From Paramacrobiotus metropolitanus (taxonomy: Eukaryota > Tardigrada > Eutardigrada > Parachela > Macrobiotidae), in contig NW_026570254.1 in the NCBI RefSeq assembly GCF_019649055.1, positions 930,001 through 994,000 on the forward strand: 64,000 bases of DNA. The letters run 5' to 3'. Position 1 is the stretch's first letter. The number at the start of each line of letters is the position of its first letter. Both the position numbers and the translations under genes were made by a program. The notes under the pieces were generated by a model that saw only the letters and a program-made list of their open reading frames with translations, was not told the origin of the DNA and ran no database searches. Shown one piece after another: positions 1-21,100 of this stretch.

Positions 1-2239
1 GGTGAAATTATGGCAGATCACTTACCACGCAAATCTTCAACAAATGCAGCAAGAAAGGGTACAAAATATACGATTACGGATTACGGACGATGATTTATGA
101 TCGAGGTTGGACTCTCCATGTTCCCATACAGTGCACGTGTCCAGTTTCTGCCAACGGTATCGACAGCAGCGTTCATACCAAGGGTTTTATTTCTAATCAG
201 GAATATATTTTTACAACAAGAAAGTCATGCTGTCGGACTGACAGCAGCTGCAAATGTGCAATGTTTTGGACTCACAAAGTCAGCGTGACAAGGGAATTTT
301 TAGTTAGTCCTTTCGGCAAACGGCCGGCCGCAGCGTGAGTGGGCACCAGCAGCGGCGGCCTACGTCTGGGTCACTGATCGACTTTTCGACAAAGATGCGA
401 TTCCGAAAATAAACGTTGACGTTATACTTGGTTAGCTATGCGCATAAATTACTAACAACTGCTTGTAACCGCATCACGCTGCCAACCATTTGCTTGATAA
501 ATGTCACAGCTTGAAAATACACGGTATTCATTTAAGCAGTTCGTTACACAGAGGCTGATAATTATTTATAAGTACTGCTGCAGCTGGGTGTTAAGTTACA
601 AATTATTGTCAAGCTGATCCATCTATTACGATTCACGTACCGCACGTATGCCAGCGGAGACGATCAAAACGAAAATTGTTCTTACTTAAACAATCAAAAC
701 TAAAACACATCTTTTTGTACAATTTTCCGTCCCTGATCGCTACAGGGAGTCTACGGTAAATGTTCGTGCAGATTGAAAATCTCTTTGCAAAACTTTACTT
801 CTCTGGGTAAAGGTCATAAACAATTAACTTTCAAGCCGAACTGGAGATTGGTCTAGCAGCGGAACGCGTTCATGATTTGCGCTAATATTGTCGGCTCAGC
901 TATAATTTTCTGTGTACTTATTTAATTTACTATACATGTATCACTTTGTTAGCTACGCACAGGACCTTAGTACTTTGCCACACATTTTACAACATTTTTT
1001 CTCAACAATACATGTACTCATTGTCAGTACTGTATGTGAACGTCAGGGTGCTACACTGCAATAAAGTCTGTAATGAATCAGTTCGAGGATTTTCTACCAA
1101 TTAAATGGGACGTTCTACATGCTAAAAACAAAACTTTTATAAAAATTTTAGATATTCCCAACATCAGCTAACAAAATTGTCATTGAATAGGTGAAATACT
1201 GCATAATTAGCATGACAGGGATTGACTGTTATTCTATTTATAACTGGGAGTCTGGCATCAATACAAACATAATATTACTAAATACAGTATTTACTATTTA
1301 GTAATATGATGATACAAATTAACCTTCAGTACGAGTACTTAAGTATATTCGCTCGAAGACCTCCCGCGCGCGGTAGTATGCGTGTCCACTTTCCATTCCA
1401 GTATTCTCGTTTTTTTGCGTTGACTATAACGTGCCGCAATCGGCTTGAAAGACTGGACGATGCTAACTTTAAGCGTAAGGTTCGGGAAGTCCTTCATGCC
1501 GATTCAATGCGCCGGGCCAACCGGCTAATGGTTCGAGGTTGTAAAGGATTAGCGAGCATTTTATCGCTTAATTCGGATGCTGGTCCATACGCAAGTAAAG
1601 CAACCTTATCCGGCTGCAGCTGGATTTTTATCAGAACGAAATCCGTGGGTTTTGCGTGCACCTATACAGTTTGCATGGACATTCGGTTATCAAATTTTTT
1701 AGAGCAAAGTTTTTTTTCAAAACTCTCAAATTTTTTAGAGCAAAGTGATTAATATCAACATTCTTTCGTGTAATCAAAAGTTTAACGGCTTCCAAAGCCG
1801 AGTTTAGCTAGCTTTGTGCTTTTCATGACCTCCGCGGTTTGCGCAACGCATCTCGCACCAAAGCCGAAACTGCTGCAGCTGATGGGCACGGCACCGTACC
1901 CGTACCGCATCTGCCGAGACCGTACATGGTGATGCATGGCTGCACAGGCGCACTAACTCCCAAGCCATGTCCATCTTTCGTACAATCTATAGAAGTATCG
2001 CTGTAATGAAATAGTTGACCTTTCGCCGTTTTTAGCACAGGTCGCACGCTTCAGAACAAGCATTACCTATGTAGCTAGATGCTGCAAAAACTCACTTCTC
2101 AGCTGCCTAGACTACCATTTTCACAGTTGTCTACTAGTAGTCGGTGGTTGGAAAGTGCAACAGAAGATAATAAATACAACGGTTTTTATGTCCGAACATG
2201 CGTACCAGCAATACTTTGACCTTCCGAATTCAGTAACTG
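1..2239. other. Intergenic, no supported gene
   Basis: I see no gene I can support in this stretch. Open frames occur, the longest being a 148-codon + strand frame at 1306-1752, but none shows a recognisable family motif or flanking splice structure. The DNA is AT-rich and contains a short interspersed direct repeat near 1690-1746. It may hold decayed transposon sequence, because the next few kilobases do. Confidence 0.5.
1690..1746. repeat. Short direct repeat, 21 bp twice
   Basis: A 21 bp sequence with the core AAATTTTTTAGAGCAAAG occurs at 1690-1710 and again at 1726-1746, 36 bp apart and identical by eye. It lies in non-coding DNA. It could be a local duplication or part of a decayed element. 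Confidence 0.7.
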
Positions 2240-2837
2240 CCAGATCCGGCGTCTGTGGCACTGAAGGAAGGACTGGCTGAACTACAGCGCAAAGCACTGC
2301 GAGCCATGACTGGATACAAAGGCCCATTCAGGCGACCTTGTACCAGGAACTGGGAATCATTCCCATCCTCCAACGATGGAAGCAGAGCGAAGCGGTGTGG
2401 CTTTTCAAGATCTGGAACAAAAACAAGTTTCCTGTGCCAGATTTCCTGTGCCAGATTATCTGTACCGAGTCCCGACTCGTGAATTTCCGGGATATTAGAC
2501 AACACTACAACCTGTGGATTGGTAGCCGTGTGGATACAAAAGCGAAGGAGAAGATCGGGGAGTCCACTTTCGCTGTACGGCTGAAGCAACTGCTTGAACA
2601 CGTGCAGACAGTTAATGCGGAAATTTTGAACTCGGAACTGTTGGGTTTTTTAAGTGTGCTTTAAAGGTGTTGGACTACGAAGTGCGGTCGGATAGCTAGC
2701 TTGTTTTAATCTTTTTCTTGTTTCTCTTTATATCTGTTTTCGACCAGACAGAGCAATGTCATTTTAACACCTCTAATGTCATTGCCAGCGTCCCATGCAC
2801 GGGTTGTCTGCTCCAGGAAGATAATAATTAAATAATA
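2240..2837 (+). mobile_element. LINE 3' fragment (RT C-terminal end)
   Basis: This is the 3' end of a non-LTR retrotransposon on the + strand. A peptide with QRKALRAMTGYKGPF is followed, after a frame change near 2330, by LYQELGIIPILQRWKQSEAV and a K/R-rich tail that stops at 2664. That layout (basic QRKALRA helix, then L-x-x-L-x-x-I-P-x-x-x-RW) is typical of the region just after the reverse transcriptase core in LINE ORF2 proteins. A short 3' untranslated stretch ends in an A/T-rich tail (AATAATTAAATAATAAT) around 2837. The copy is 5'-truncated and decayed. Two pieces on the - strand at 2838-4117 are the same family. Confidence 0.75.
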
Positions 2838-3309
2838 ATCGCACCAGCCGCGCTCAGTTGAAGCCGGCCGCGCTCAGTTGAAGCGCGAAAATTCCGAAAA
2901 GATCGTTGAGTGTCCCTGCGCATGCATCTATTGTAAATGTTCAACGGCACGGCACTGAACATCTCTGCATTAATTTTTTGAATCCACTCAAAAACGTTCT
3001 TTAACCGCATAGCAAGCGTGCTTTATCCGAGTTTCTGTTTCCTCTGGCCTGGATTCGTTTCGGCTTCCGGAGATTGTTTGCAGCGCGAAGCGCGAGGTGC
3101 TGCAATAAGTCTTCGTCAAGAGCATAAAATTTATCTGACGCCACGAAGAGCGTACGTCACGCTTTTCTCATTCCACAACCCAATACCATTTCCCAGTGGT
3201 ATTGGCGCTCGCGCTCGTGCAATAATGTGGTTCGCAACCACCGCTAGTACTGTGATCATAGGTCCTTGAAGTCGATTATTTCAATGATTCAATGATTCTG
3301 TTACGACCG
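2838..3309 (-). mobile_element. LINE 3' end fragment, minus strand
   Basis: Read on the - strand, about 3090-2920 encodes a decayed peptide containing MRLKNVFEWIQKINAEM. This matches the C-terminus of the + strand copy next door (VRLKQLLEHVQTVNAEI), so it is the 3' end of the same LINE family in opposite orientation. It probably belongs with the minus-strand piece at 3798-4117, the two being separated by an inserted segment. A 17 bp tandem repeat (GCCGCGCTCAGTTGAAG) lies at 2847-2863 and 2867-2883. Confidence 0.55.
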
Positions 3310-3797
3310 TGGTGTTGACAAGTGGACGGTGGCTATCGTGACTTTGATTAATTGTCTATGTGCATGGTTTGCATCCTCGTTAGTACGAGTATTATTATGA
3401 CCATATCTGTGTAAGATATTTATGTTGAGACATATCATATCATATCTGTGCTGAGACATTTATGTCTTTATCGTATTGCTCCTTATCTGTGTAAGATCGG
3501 TGACTGATGGTCAAGCGGGGATAATGAGGAGGCAGGATGAACGTGGCCTGCAGATGTAGTTAATGTGAAATGTAGTGATGGGATTGGTGCGTGTGTTTTA
3601 TAGCTTTGTGGCTGTATGCGAATATGAGCGTGTTATGCGAGTATGCATATTGATGTGAGATATAAGTTGATGCAACTGTGAGGAGACGGCACAGTTGTCG
3701 GGAGTGCAGCTGTCATGGTGGAAATAAAAGTAACTGTTAATCTTTTTCCCTTAGTGTACGTTACGGTGGTAAACGTAGTACATTAAGGGTTTTATCA
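3310..3797. mobile_element. Unidentified ~490 bp insertion in LINE
   Basis: This segment separates two minus-strand LINE pieces. It is bordered by imperfect direct repeats, 3281-3309 and 3801-3824, sharing CAATGATTCAAT and then GTTACGAC. It has no coding capacity. Internally it has repeated ATCTGTGTAAGAT and GAGACAT words around 3407-3500, and near its right edge (3748-3789) an imperfect hairpin starting CCCTTAGTG and ending TTAAGGG. It could be a small non-autonomous element or a rearranged stretch; I do not recognise the family. Confidence 0.35.
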
Positions 3798-4117
3798 ATT
3801 CAATGATTCAATCAGTTACGACGGAGGTTTGTACGTTGCATGGTTGTAGATCTTGTATAATGAGACGGCTTCCGATTGTTCCCAACGGTCAAATGGCGGC
3901 AGGATGCGCAATTGCTGATACAGCTCGGGGTTACCCACTCCCTGTAATTAGTAATGGCCTGCAGCGCTTTCCGTTGGGCTCTGGTCAGCTTGTCGCGCAG
4001 AGTCGAAGATCCTGGTGACCACATATCCGACCCGTAGTCGAAATGTGGTTGCACGCAGGCGTGATAAAGACTCCTACGCTGTGACATGTCCAGGTCTTCC
4101 TTCGCTGCCTTTGTCAT
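3798..4117 (-). mobile_element. LINE fragment (RT C-terminal region)
   Basis: On the - strand this encodes HACVQPHFDYGSDMWSPG followed by LRDKLTRAQRKALQAITNYR. This is the region downstream of the reverse transcriptase catalytic core in LINE ORF2 proteins (pattern RPHLEY..VWSP...KLxxxQRxA). After a frame change it continues with ELYQQLRILPPFDRWEQSEA, matching LYQELGIIPILQRWKQSEA in the + strand copy at 2240-2664. The two copies are therefore one family in opposite orientations. The copy is 5'-truncated and decayed. Confidence 0.8.
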
Positions 4118-4687
4118 TGCGACGCCGTATTAAATTCACTTTCCGCAGTGCATAGTCAAAATGTTCGTCCCACCTTAGCTGCTACATACATCGACAGCAC
4201 CGCTGTTCCAACCAGATTCGCCGCGGAATGTGTCCAAAACGCATGCTTGGCTGACTCTTTTCGAAGCATAAACTGCACGTAACTTCGTCCCGGCCACATT
4301 TTGAAGAGTTCAGTTTTCCAACAAGGAACGTTAACGCCCGTGTTTCATGAGCGCTTTCCTGGACCGGACACGACCGGAAAACATGACAAAAGTGTTTTTG
4401 GTACAGTCTAGATCTGTTACAACTGTTATTTGTAGGATAAAACTTTTACGTCTCTACTCTCTTAACAAGCATCTAACAGTTAATGGGCAGCGAAATTTAA
4501 GTAATATGTTTAAAAACTGTAAGATCATTAACGAAGCTTACGGATTCCCATTTCTCCGGTCCGTTCCATCCACGATGCATGCACGTCCATTCTCCATTGG
4601 CAGTGAAAAGGTCTCTTCTCACGATCAATATAATTATTAGTTCTTACAAATAGTACTTACAAATAGATTCATTCCGCTTCCGGACTC
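4118..4687. other. Intergenic, no supported gene
   Basis: This lies between the LINE piece and the next retroelement. A 97-codon + strand frame at 4347-4640 has no recognisable motif. A short duplicated word (CTTACAAATAG) occurs twice near 4645-4670. The sequence may be part of the flanking elements. Confidence 0.4.
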
Positions 4688-5650
4688 GTGTCGCTGCTGC
4701 TTCCCAATCACGCGGCCGTGGACGCCACTAACGCAAAGGAATTGTGGAAAGTAAAAAGTGGTCAGGCAGAACTCCCGGAATCCATCTACTTGAAGTCGCA
4801 GCGCGCATGGGATGTACCGCTCTGCAACATGTCGCTGTCGACACTGCTGGAACTCTTCCGGGACGATGAAATCAACCGAGCCCGCCTCCTTGCCCAGTCG
4901 AAACCGGAAGCAGGTATCTGGCTAAATGCTTTGCCGTCGGCGCACATCGGAAATCTCTTAGATGACGACACCCTCAAGATATCGGCCGGACTCAGGCTGG
5001 GCGTAGTCATATGTGAAGCACACGCATGTGCCAAATGCCGCAAGCCTGTAGATGTATACGGCCACCATGGACTGTCATGCTCGTTTTCGGCCGGGAGACA
5101 TGCACGGCACGGTGCTTTGAACAGCATTGTGTGCCGATCATTGGTTTCGGCGGGCATTCCAGCAAAACTAGAACCTCGTGGCACATCCCATACGTCCGTC
5201 GCCCAGACGGATGCACGACCTTTGCCTGGAAACGTGGTATGTGTCTGGCATGGGATGTCACCTGCGTCGACACTGTCGCCTCGTCCCATATCAAGTCCAC
5301 TTCCTCAGCTGCCGGATCCGCCGCGGCCCAAGCCGAACAAGAAAGCCAGACTCTATGCGTACCTTGGTAGATACATTTTTAGCACTAGCCTTTGAAACCT
5401 TCGGGCCCTGGGAAAATCGGCATCTGCTTTAATAAAGGAAATCGGCAAGCGGCTACAGCAACACCGGGGAACCTCGCTCACACGAATTTCATCGTCGAAT
5501 ATGCAGCGTCGATCCGAAATACAGTACAACGAGGCAACGCGGCTGCCGTGCTGGGGACGATGGAAGGAGATAAATTAAAAGAAATTTTGTTATTGTAATT
5601 CTCTATTTGTTGCCAATTCATGTATTCTAACTGGCTTGTGCTAATAAAAA
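4688..5650 (+). mobile_element. Retroelement C-terminal region, decayed
   Basis: This is the 3' part of a retroelement polyprotein of a type common in invertebrate genomes. Visible landmarks in order: QRAWDVPLC; SLSTLLELF; a LNALPSAHIG stretch; a Cys/His cluster (CEAHACAKC...GHHGLSC) that looks zinc-binding; GRHARHGALN; a region with RPDG followed by WDVTCVDT; and an end segment matching QRGNAAAVLGT near 5540-5565. An AATAAA word at 5643-5648 may be its own 3' signal. The frame is broken in a small number of places, so this copy is a fossil. I assign it to retroelements by this layout but cannot fix the clade (non-LTR LINE or a YR-type relative). Confidence 0.65.
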
Positions 5651-15496
<9,846 letters not shown>

Positions 15497-18126
15497 TCCA
15501 GATTGGGTTTGATCGCTTGTTTTGTAATGACGTGTTAACGTTTCTACCTGTTCTTCGAGGTAATGATTCGGTATTTTTTGAATCCGTAATCAGTTGACAT
15601 TACCGACACGCTGTAACAATTTTATCTTATTCTCCCTTTTCTACGTGTGGGTTTATCCTTGCATGATGCATCTGTCGAGTGAGTTAAATGTCTGCTTGCA
15701 GTTCTTTAAATACTAGTGCGACACTGGTTACATGTCGAAATCATGCAAATTCATTGCAGTTAAAGCATGAACCGAGGGTGAAGCTCAGTAATAAGTTCTT
15801 TTGCTGAAGTCCTCTGAACACAAATAGTGCTGCATAGCGCTGAATTAATCTACAAAATCGGAAAACTGTTTTCGTGGTGTACGGGCTATGGAAAATGTAA
15901 GAAAGTTTTTAGGAATTACTGCAGTAATTGTGCGACAGAATTTTTAAACTGCACTGTAGAATTACATATTTATTACAGTTGCCGTATATATGTATTGTAC
16001 AGCACATTTTAGGCAAAAAACTTGAAAAAAGAAAAAACTTAAATTTTCCACTACATGCCGTATCAGATAGATAAATTACATGTGTAATGCTGCTGGCTAT
16101 CTATTCTTCTAAGTTCTGAATCAGGCGCATATCAGAAAGCAATCCATATTTTCTTGGAAAATTATTTATAGCTTGTACACAAAGGGGACGATCGATATCC
16201 TTTCTCACTGGAACCCGCTTCCACGTTGCCGCGGAACTGCTGTGCGGCAAGTCTTACCATCAGGCATCAGCAGAAAGCTCACCAGCCAGGAAGACTATTA
16301 CGGACCTACTGAAGTTTATTAAACACATCCAATAAATCAACCCTTTTGCTCGATGGATTCCGCCAACCGCTGCTGTGACCGGCAGTTCTTATTGTAAACG
16401 CAGATAAAATAATTTTTGAATTATGTAAACGAGTAGTCAATAACAAAAACGACGTTGTTATCTACTTTTGTTAGCTTTTAACTGAATTACATAATGGCAA
16501 GACAAAAAAAACCACTTTCACTCTATCGGCTTAAGTGTAAACCAGTGGCAGACATTTATTATTCGGAAAGTATGTATTTCTGTGAGAAATGAGACTCTGC
16601 TCAAGCCAGAGGCTGGGAAGCAATAAAATACTGGTACTTATTTTATCATACTTAAATCTTAATTCATGTGCCAAAAAATAAACTGGAGCTGACTGCAGTC
16701 GAAATTATTACGTCTGCAATGCATGAAACAATCTTTTGGTACGGCCTATACAATATAGATATCTATACTTAAATTATACGAGGACTGTTATATGCTGGTA
16801 ATTTACAATTATTCCCAGAATTATCAAAGCGCAAAAATCCAGATTTACGTGTCGCCGTTTGCATGTCACAAACGCATCGATATCAGCTTTACCGTAACAC
16901 AAATATATGCATCACATATTACGGATTCAGTAGTATTAATCGAGTACAATTTTAAAATCAAAGAATTTCAATAATTATTATTTAGTACGTATTGTCAATA
17001 AATGCACTACAAACACAAAAATATCACAAATAGATATGATAGAAATTTTATCGCAAGTGTGCTTAAGCCATAAACGCACTGCATCATAACGCAACTTCAA
17101 AACTTTTGCACCATAAAGCCTAAAGGTCACGGCTCTTTGTTACGAACTGTGCAATGCATGCCTTAAGACTTAACCCATAATTTTGCGCATTAATCCGCAA
17201 TTAAATCCAATAATATTATGTCCCAAGCTGGGCCAAGCATAAGTGCTTATCTAAGCAGTCCGAATAAACCATTTTTATGCTGTGACAAGTGTAAAAATTC
17301 AGAAATGTATTCCAAAGTATTCCGAGACGCCAGAAATCGATGTACAATGTTGCACGTGTGCAAAGGTTTTCGCAGCCCTGCTCCGTACTGAAACAGCAGA
17401 AACATGTACTGCAGGTTCCACCACGACGACGGCAGAACAAAATCTGAATCGAGCATGGTTATGCCTTACAGTCTAGTTGAATTGCTAACTACTAGTAGCA
17501 GCCAACTTTCCAACTCTTGTACAAATGCTTTCTGTAGAGAAATGAAAGCAACTCGATGCATAAACGACAGCTCCAAGCCTCCAACTGAAATCTTACCAGT
17601 TGGACGGCACTCTATAGTACCCGTGTCAGTCTATGCGAGCAACGTTAATCCTCTGCGGCTCTACCCACAAATGGTATTGACAATCAAATTTAACAAGGAC
17701 ATTTCACCGGGAAAGTTTCGGTGGCGTCCGGTTACACTTTCTGCCTGGCGAAAGATTACCATCGACTGAGGCGCATATTGACAGTTGTCTGTACTCCACG
17801 GGCGGAGCTTCACACATGCAACCAACGCGACTGCAAAGCAACTTTATTGAACTACAAGCACGGCGCACGCATCGTTTCAGGTCCACCAGAAATGGTTATA
17901 GCTGGCTCCTTCGACGTTGTACGTTTGTTGAAATCCTCACTTGTTACTGCATGGGTTCTTTACTGTATGTTTTTTTCTGCTTGTCCTTACTCCGATTTCG
18001 CTAATTTCGCATGGGTATATAGTTTTGTTCGATAAAAAATGGAGACTTATGCGAATGTTAGTTAAATCAGCGCTGGAATCGTCAGCATAATGTCCTCAGG
18101 CACTGCCAGCTATTTTCTCCAGAAGG
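15497..18126. other. Intergenic region between Hsp110 and Spen
   Basis: This should contain the Hsp110 3' UTR (an AATAAA lies at 16331-16336) and the Spen promoter and 5' UTR. Frames such as 17404-17769 (+) have no recognisable domain, and I see no other gene. It is AT-rich. Confidence 0.5.
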
Positions 18127-21100
18127 ATGGTTAGAGAAAGTCGACATCTATGGGTCGGGTATTTACCGGAAAAGATACAGGAAGACGAATTAATTAAATA
18201 TTTTGAAAGGTAAGTCAGCAGCGATACTGAAAATTTATAGATGGAATTTCATCCATTTAATTTTCTGTAGTAATTGTAATACTATGACTGAGTATAACAG
18301 ATTGAATCGTTGAAGTCTTTACTGACATTACAGTTTACTTGTTCAAGTAAAGCGACAATTTTTAATTTTTACCCGTTTTATGATTTGTAAATTATAATCC
18401 AAACTACAAATATTTTACTTTTTTAGCTGCCATTGGTTTTCGTAATCGGCGTAAAAATAATTATGCATTCTGAATATTGTATCCTGAAGTGACCTAAACT
18501 CTGAAGCTCTATTTAACCTCATGTTTTCGTTTTTGTATTTCAGTAATTGTGTTTGTTAGTTAAGTACTTTACAGAACCAATAAAAAGTATTACTTGTCAA
18601 CTGCTAACCATGGTAGATTCTGGGTGTTATCCGTTAATTTTTATTGTGAGATACGGATATAGTATAGGAAGTTATAAACGGCGCCGCGGCAGTATAGTTT
18701 CTACTGAATATAGGAATGGTGCCACAATACAAAACTTTCTAATTGCCCGATGCTGTTTCTGAATTTTGTTTTGCGCCAGAACAGTGTAAATACTTACTAC
18801 CTGATATTTGTATGTTAAATTTTGCCGTATTTGATTGTCGCACATGTTGATTTAAATTATCATAGCGTGCTTGCTGTGTCTGCTGGTTGCATAGTTGTTT
18901 ATTCCGACATCGCACGGGCCACAATATGCTTCTAGTTAATTCGCTCGAGCTGGAGCAGGAATCATGTACAAAAATTGTGACAATTAAACATGTTCGGAAT
19001 ACAATGGATTTAACATTATCGCTGACGTTATATATTGCGCATCCAAAGGATTATTTTTATCATAATTTTCTGTGCCGAAATGGTATCGACAATCGATCGA
19101 TGCATCTTGATGGATTTACTTCGAATTATGGATTACGCACAATACGCAAACGCGAAAGTGGAATATTAGGGAATTACATTGCACATCGGCCAGTGAAAAA
19201 ATTCCATGCTGTCCAATGCCAAATTGTTGTTTGCGGCAGATTACATTGAAGCGAAATGGGCTGATGCGGTTTGCTTCACCTACATGAGCGTACACACAGA
19301 AATGCAACCGGGCGCTTTGATAAGTACTACACCAGCTGACAGATGGATTACTAGAAATTTTTCTCGTGAAGTACGCTCTCGATCGAATCCTGCGATGACG
19401 ACTGCGAATGGAACTAAAACTCCGTGAGGAAACTGACATTTTACGAGATGATGATGCTGCCGATGCTGAGCGAGGCCGAACCATGTACTGAGCATTCGTG
19501 ATTGGCCTTGAAAGCAACTAAGCAGACACAGCGGGCATTAAGAATAACACAACTGTTGTGTGCAGTTTTCGTATGATTTAATTGAATTTACATGCGGGTG
19601 TACGTATTATGTTGTTTACATAGGCTGGCTAATGTAGGAAATATTGCGTGGTTGTGACTGAAATTTAAAAATTTTGATATAGGATTATTTAACGAAGCCG
19701 GTTGTTATCCGAGATTATGCTAAAACTCATAAAGCCTGTCGCTGACGTTGCTTGCCAAATGAGACTGCATGCATCCATTCTGTCGGTTTTTCGAAACGAT
19801 GTTGCTGAATGTGGGCATTGACGGAGATGCTTTTATGCTTCCCTGTCTATCTCAACGCTTGTTCGGCTTTAAGAGAGGCTTTTATTCCATCTAGCCTTTG
19901 GTTCATAAAAATGTAGCTGCGTTCTGTTGGGTATAGCCCGTATGGACGAGTGTGTCGGTTCAGGTTGTACAGTATGATGTATTATTATTCTATGCTACTG
20001 AGTTGCGCAGTTGTTTTTCGTTACCTCTTGGCTGGATCTGTGTTAGCTCAGTACGATGCAAATGTTAACGGTATCGTTTCTGCCTTTCTGGCATTCAGTG
20101 GCACCTTAATAGTTTTTATTTTATGAACGGCGTTTATAACATTGCCTGTGCATTTAATATGTTGCTTCTATTTGGTCAGTCTACACTCCGCAGTTACATT
20201 TTGTGCCATTGGTGAGTTTAGACTGCTTAATAATTTAAATTTTGAATTGATAATTTTTTTGTATGATGGTTGACGTCGGAGTTCGGACTTCAGAGTGTTT
20301 ATAATATTTTTTGCAGATAGCCGTCTTAGAGTTTTCTGAGCGCTGGAATTATAATTGTTGTTGAGCATTGTATCCTAACCATAAGTACTGTAATATGTTA
20401 TTTCAGTCGTGCATTATTATTGTCAACAGTGGCCCACTGGGGGTGCATCGTATGAGGAAGTCAGAGGAACAGCTTTAACTTTTATACAAAACTTGATAAA
20501 TCCAAAATTCAAAGTCGAATCATCATCTTAATTGTTATTTAGTGATGGTCATTGTTTTTTACCTTGAATCGTATAATTCGTAGTGATGTAAACAAAAATA
20601 CTTTATGTATTTGGGATAAAAATTTGGATTTTGAACTCTTTATGTTTATGCAACTTTACATAGTACTTTATACCGAGTTTATAGGCAATCTTTTATTGGC
20701 ACTGTGAGCTGGCGGAATAATGATATCTAATTGCATGGTGCATAATAATAAATGGCACTAGTATTTGTGCTTGATGCAGTGGTATGCCTTGGAGCGCCCG
20801 GTCGGAAACGGTAAAATGTTAGCGTTGTAAAAGCGCATGCAGTCAACCTTTGTACTTGTCTGTGCGAGACACAAGTTGCTCGAGCTAGTTTTTCCTTACT
20901 TTTGATCGAATAGTGCTACCACATTCTACTACAGTCGCACCATCAATATAATCAGTCCATGCGAAAAAAAACAGCGTTTGAAACCCATCGTTCATCTGTA
21001 TGGAGATATGCATGAGAGATGAAGAAAACATCAAGAAAACACAGCTGGCTGGCTGACTGTTACGCAGCTTTTGCGCTGATGAATGTTGCTTAATTTACGA

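Noticed and set aside
1306-1752. 148-codon plus-strand open frame
   Set aside because: No recognisable motif, no splice partners, and its end runs through a T-rich direct repeat.
17404-17769. 121-codon frame upstream of Spen
   Set aside because: No domain recognised and no in-phase link to the Spen start at 18127.
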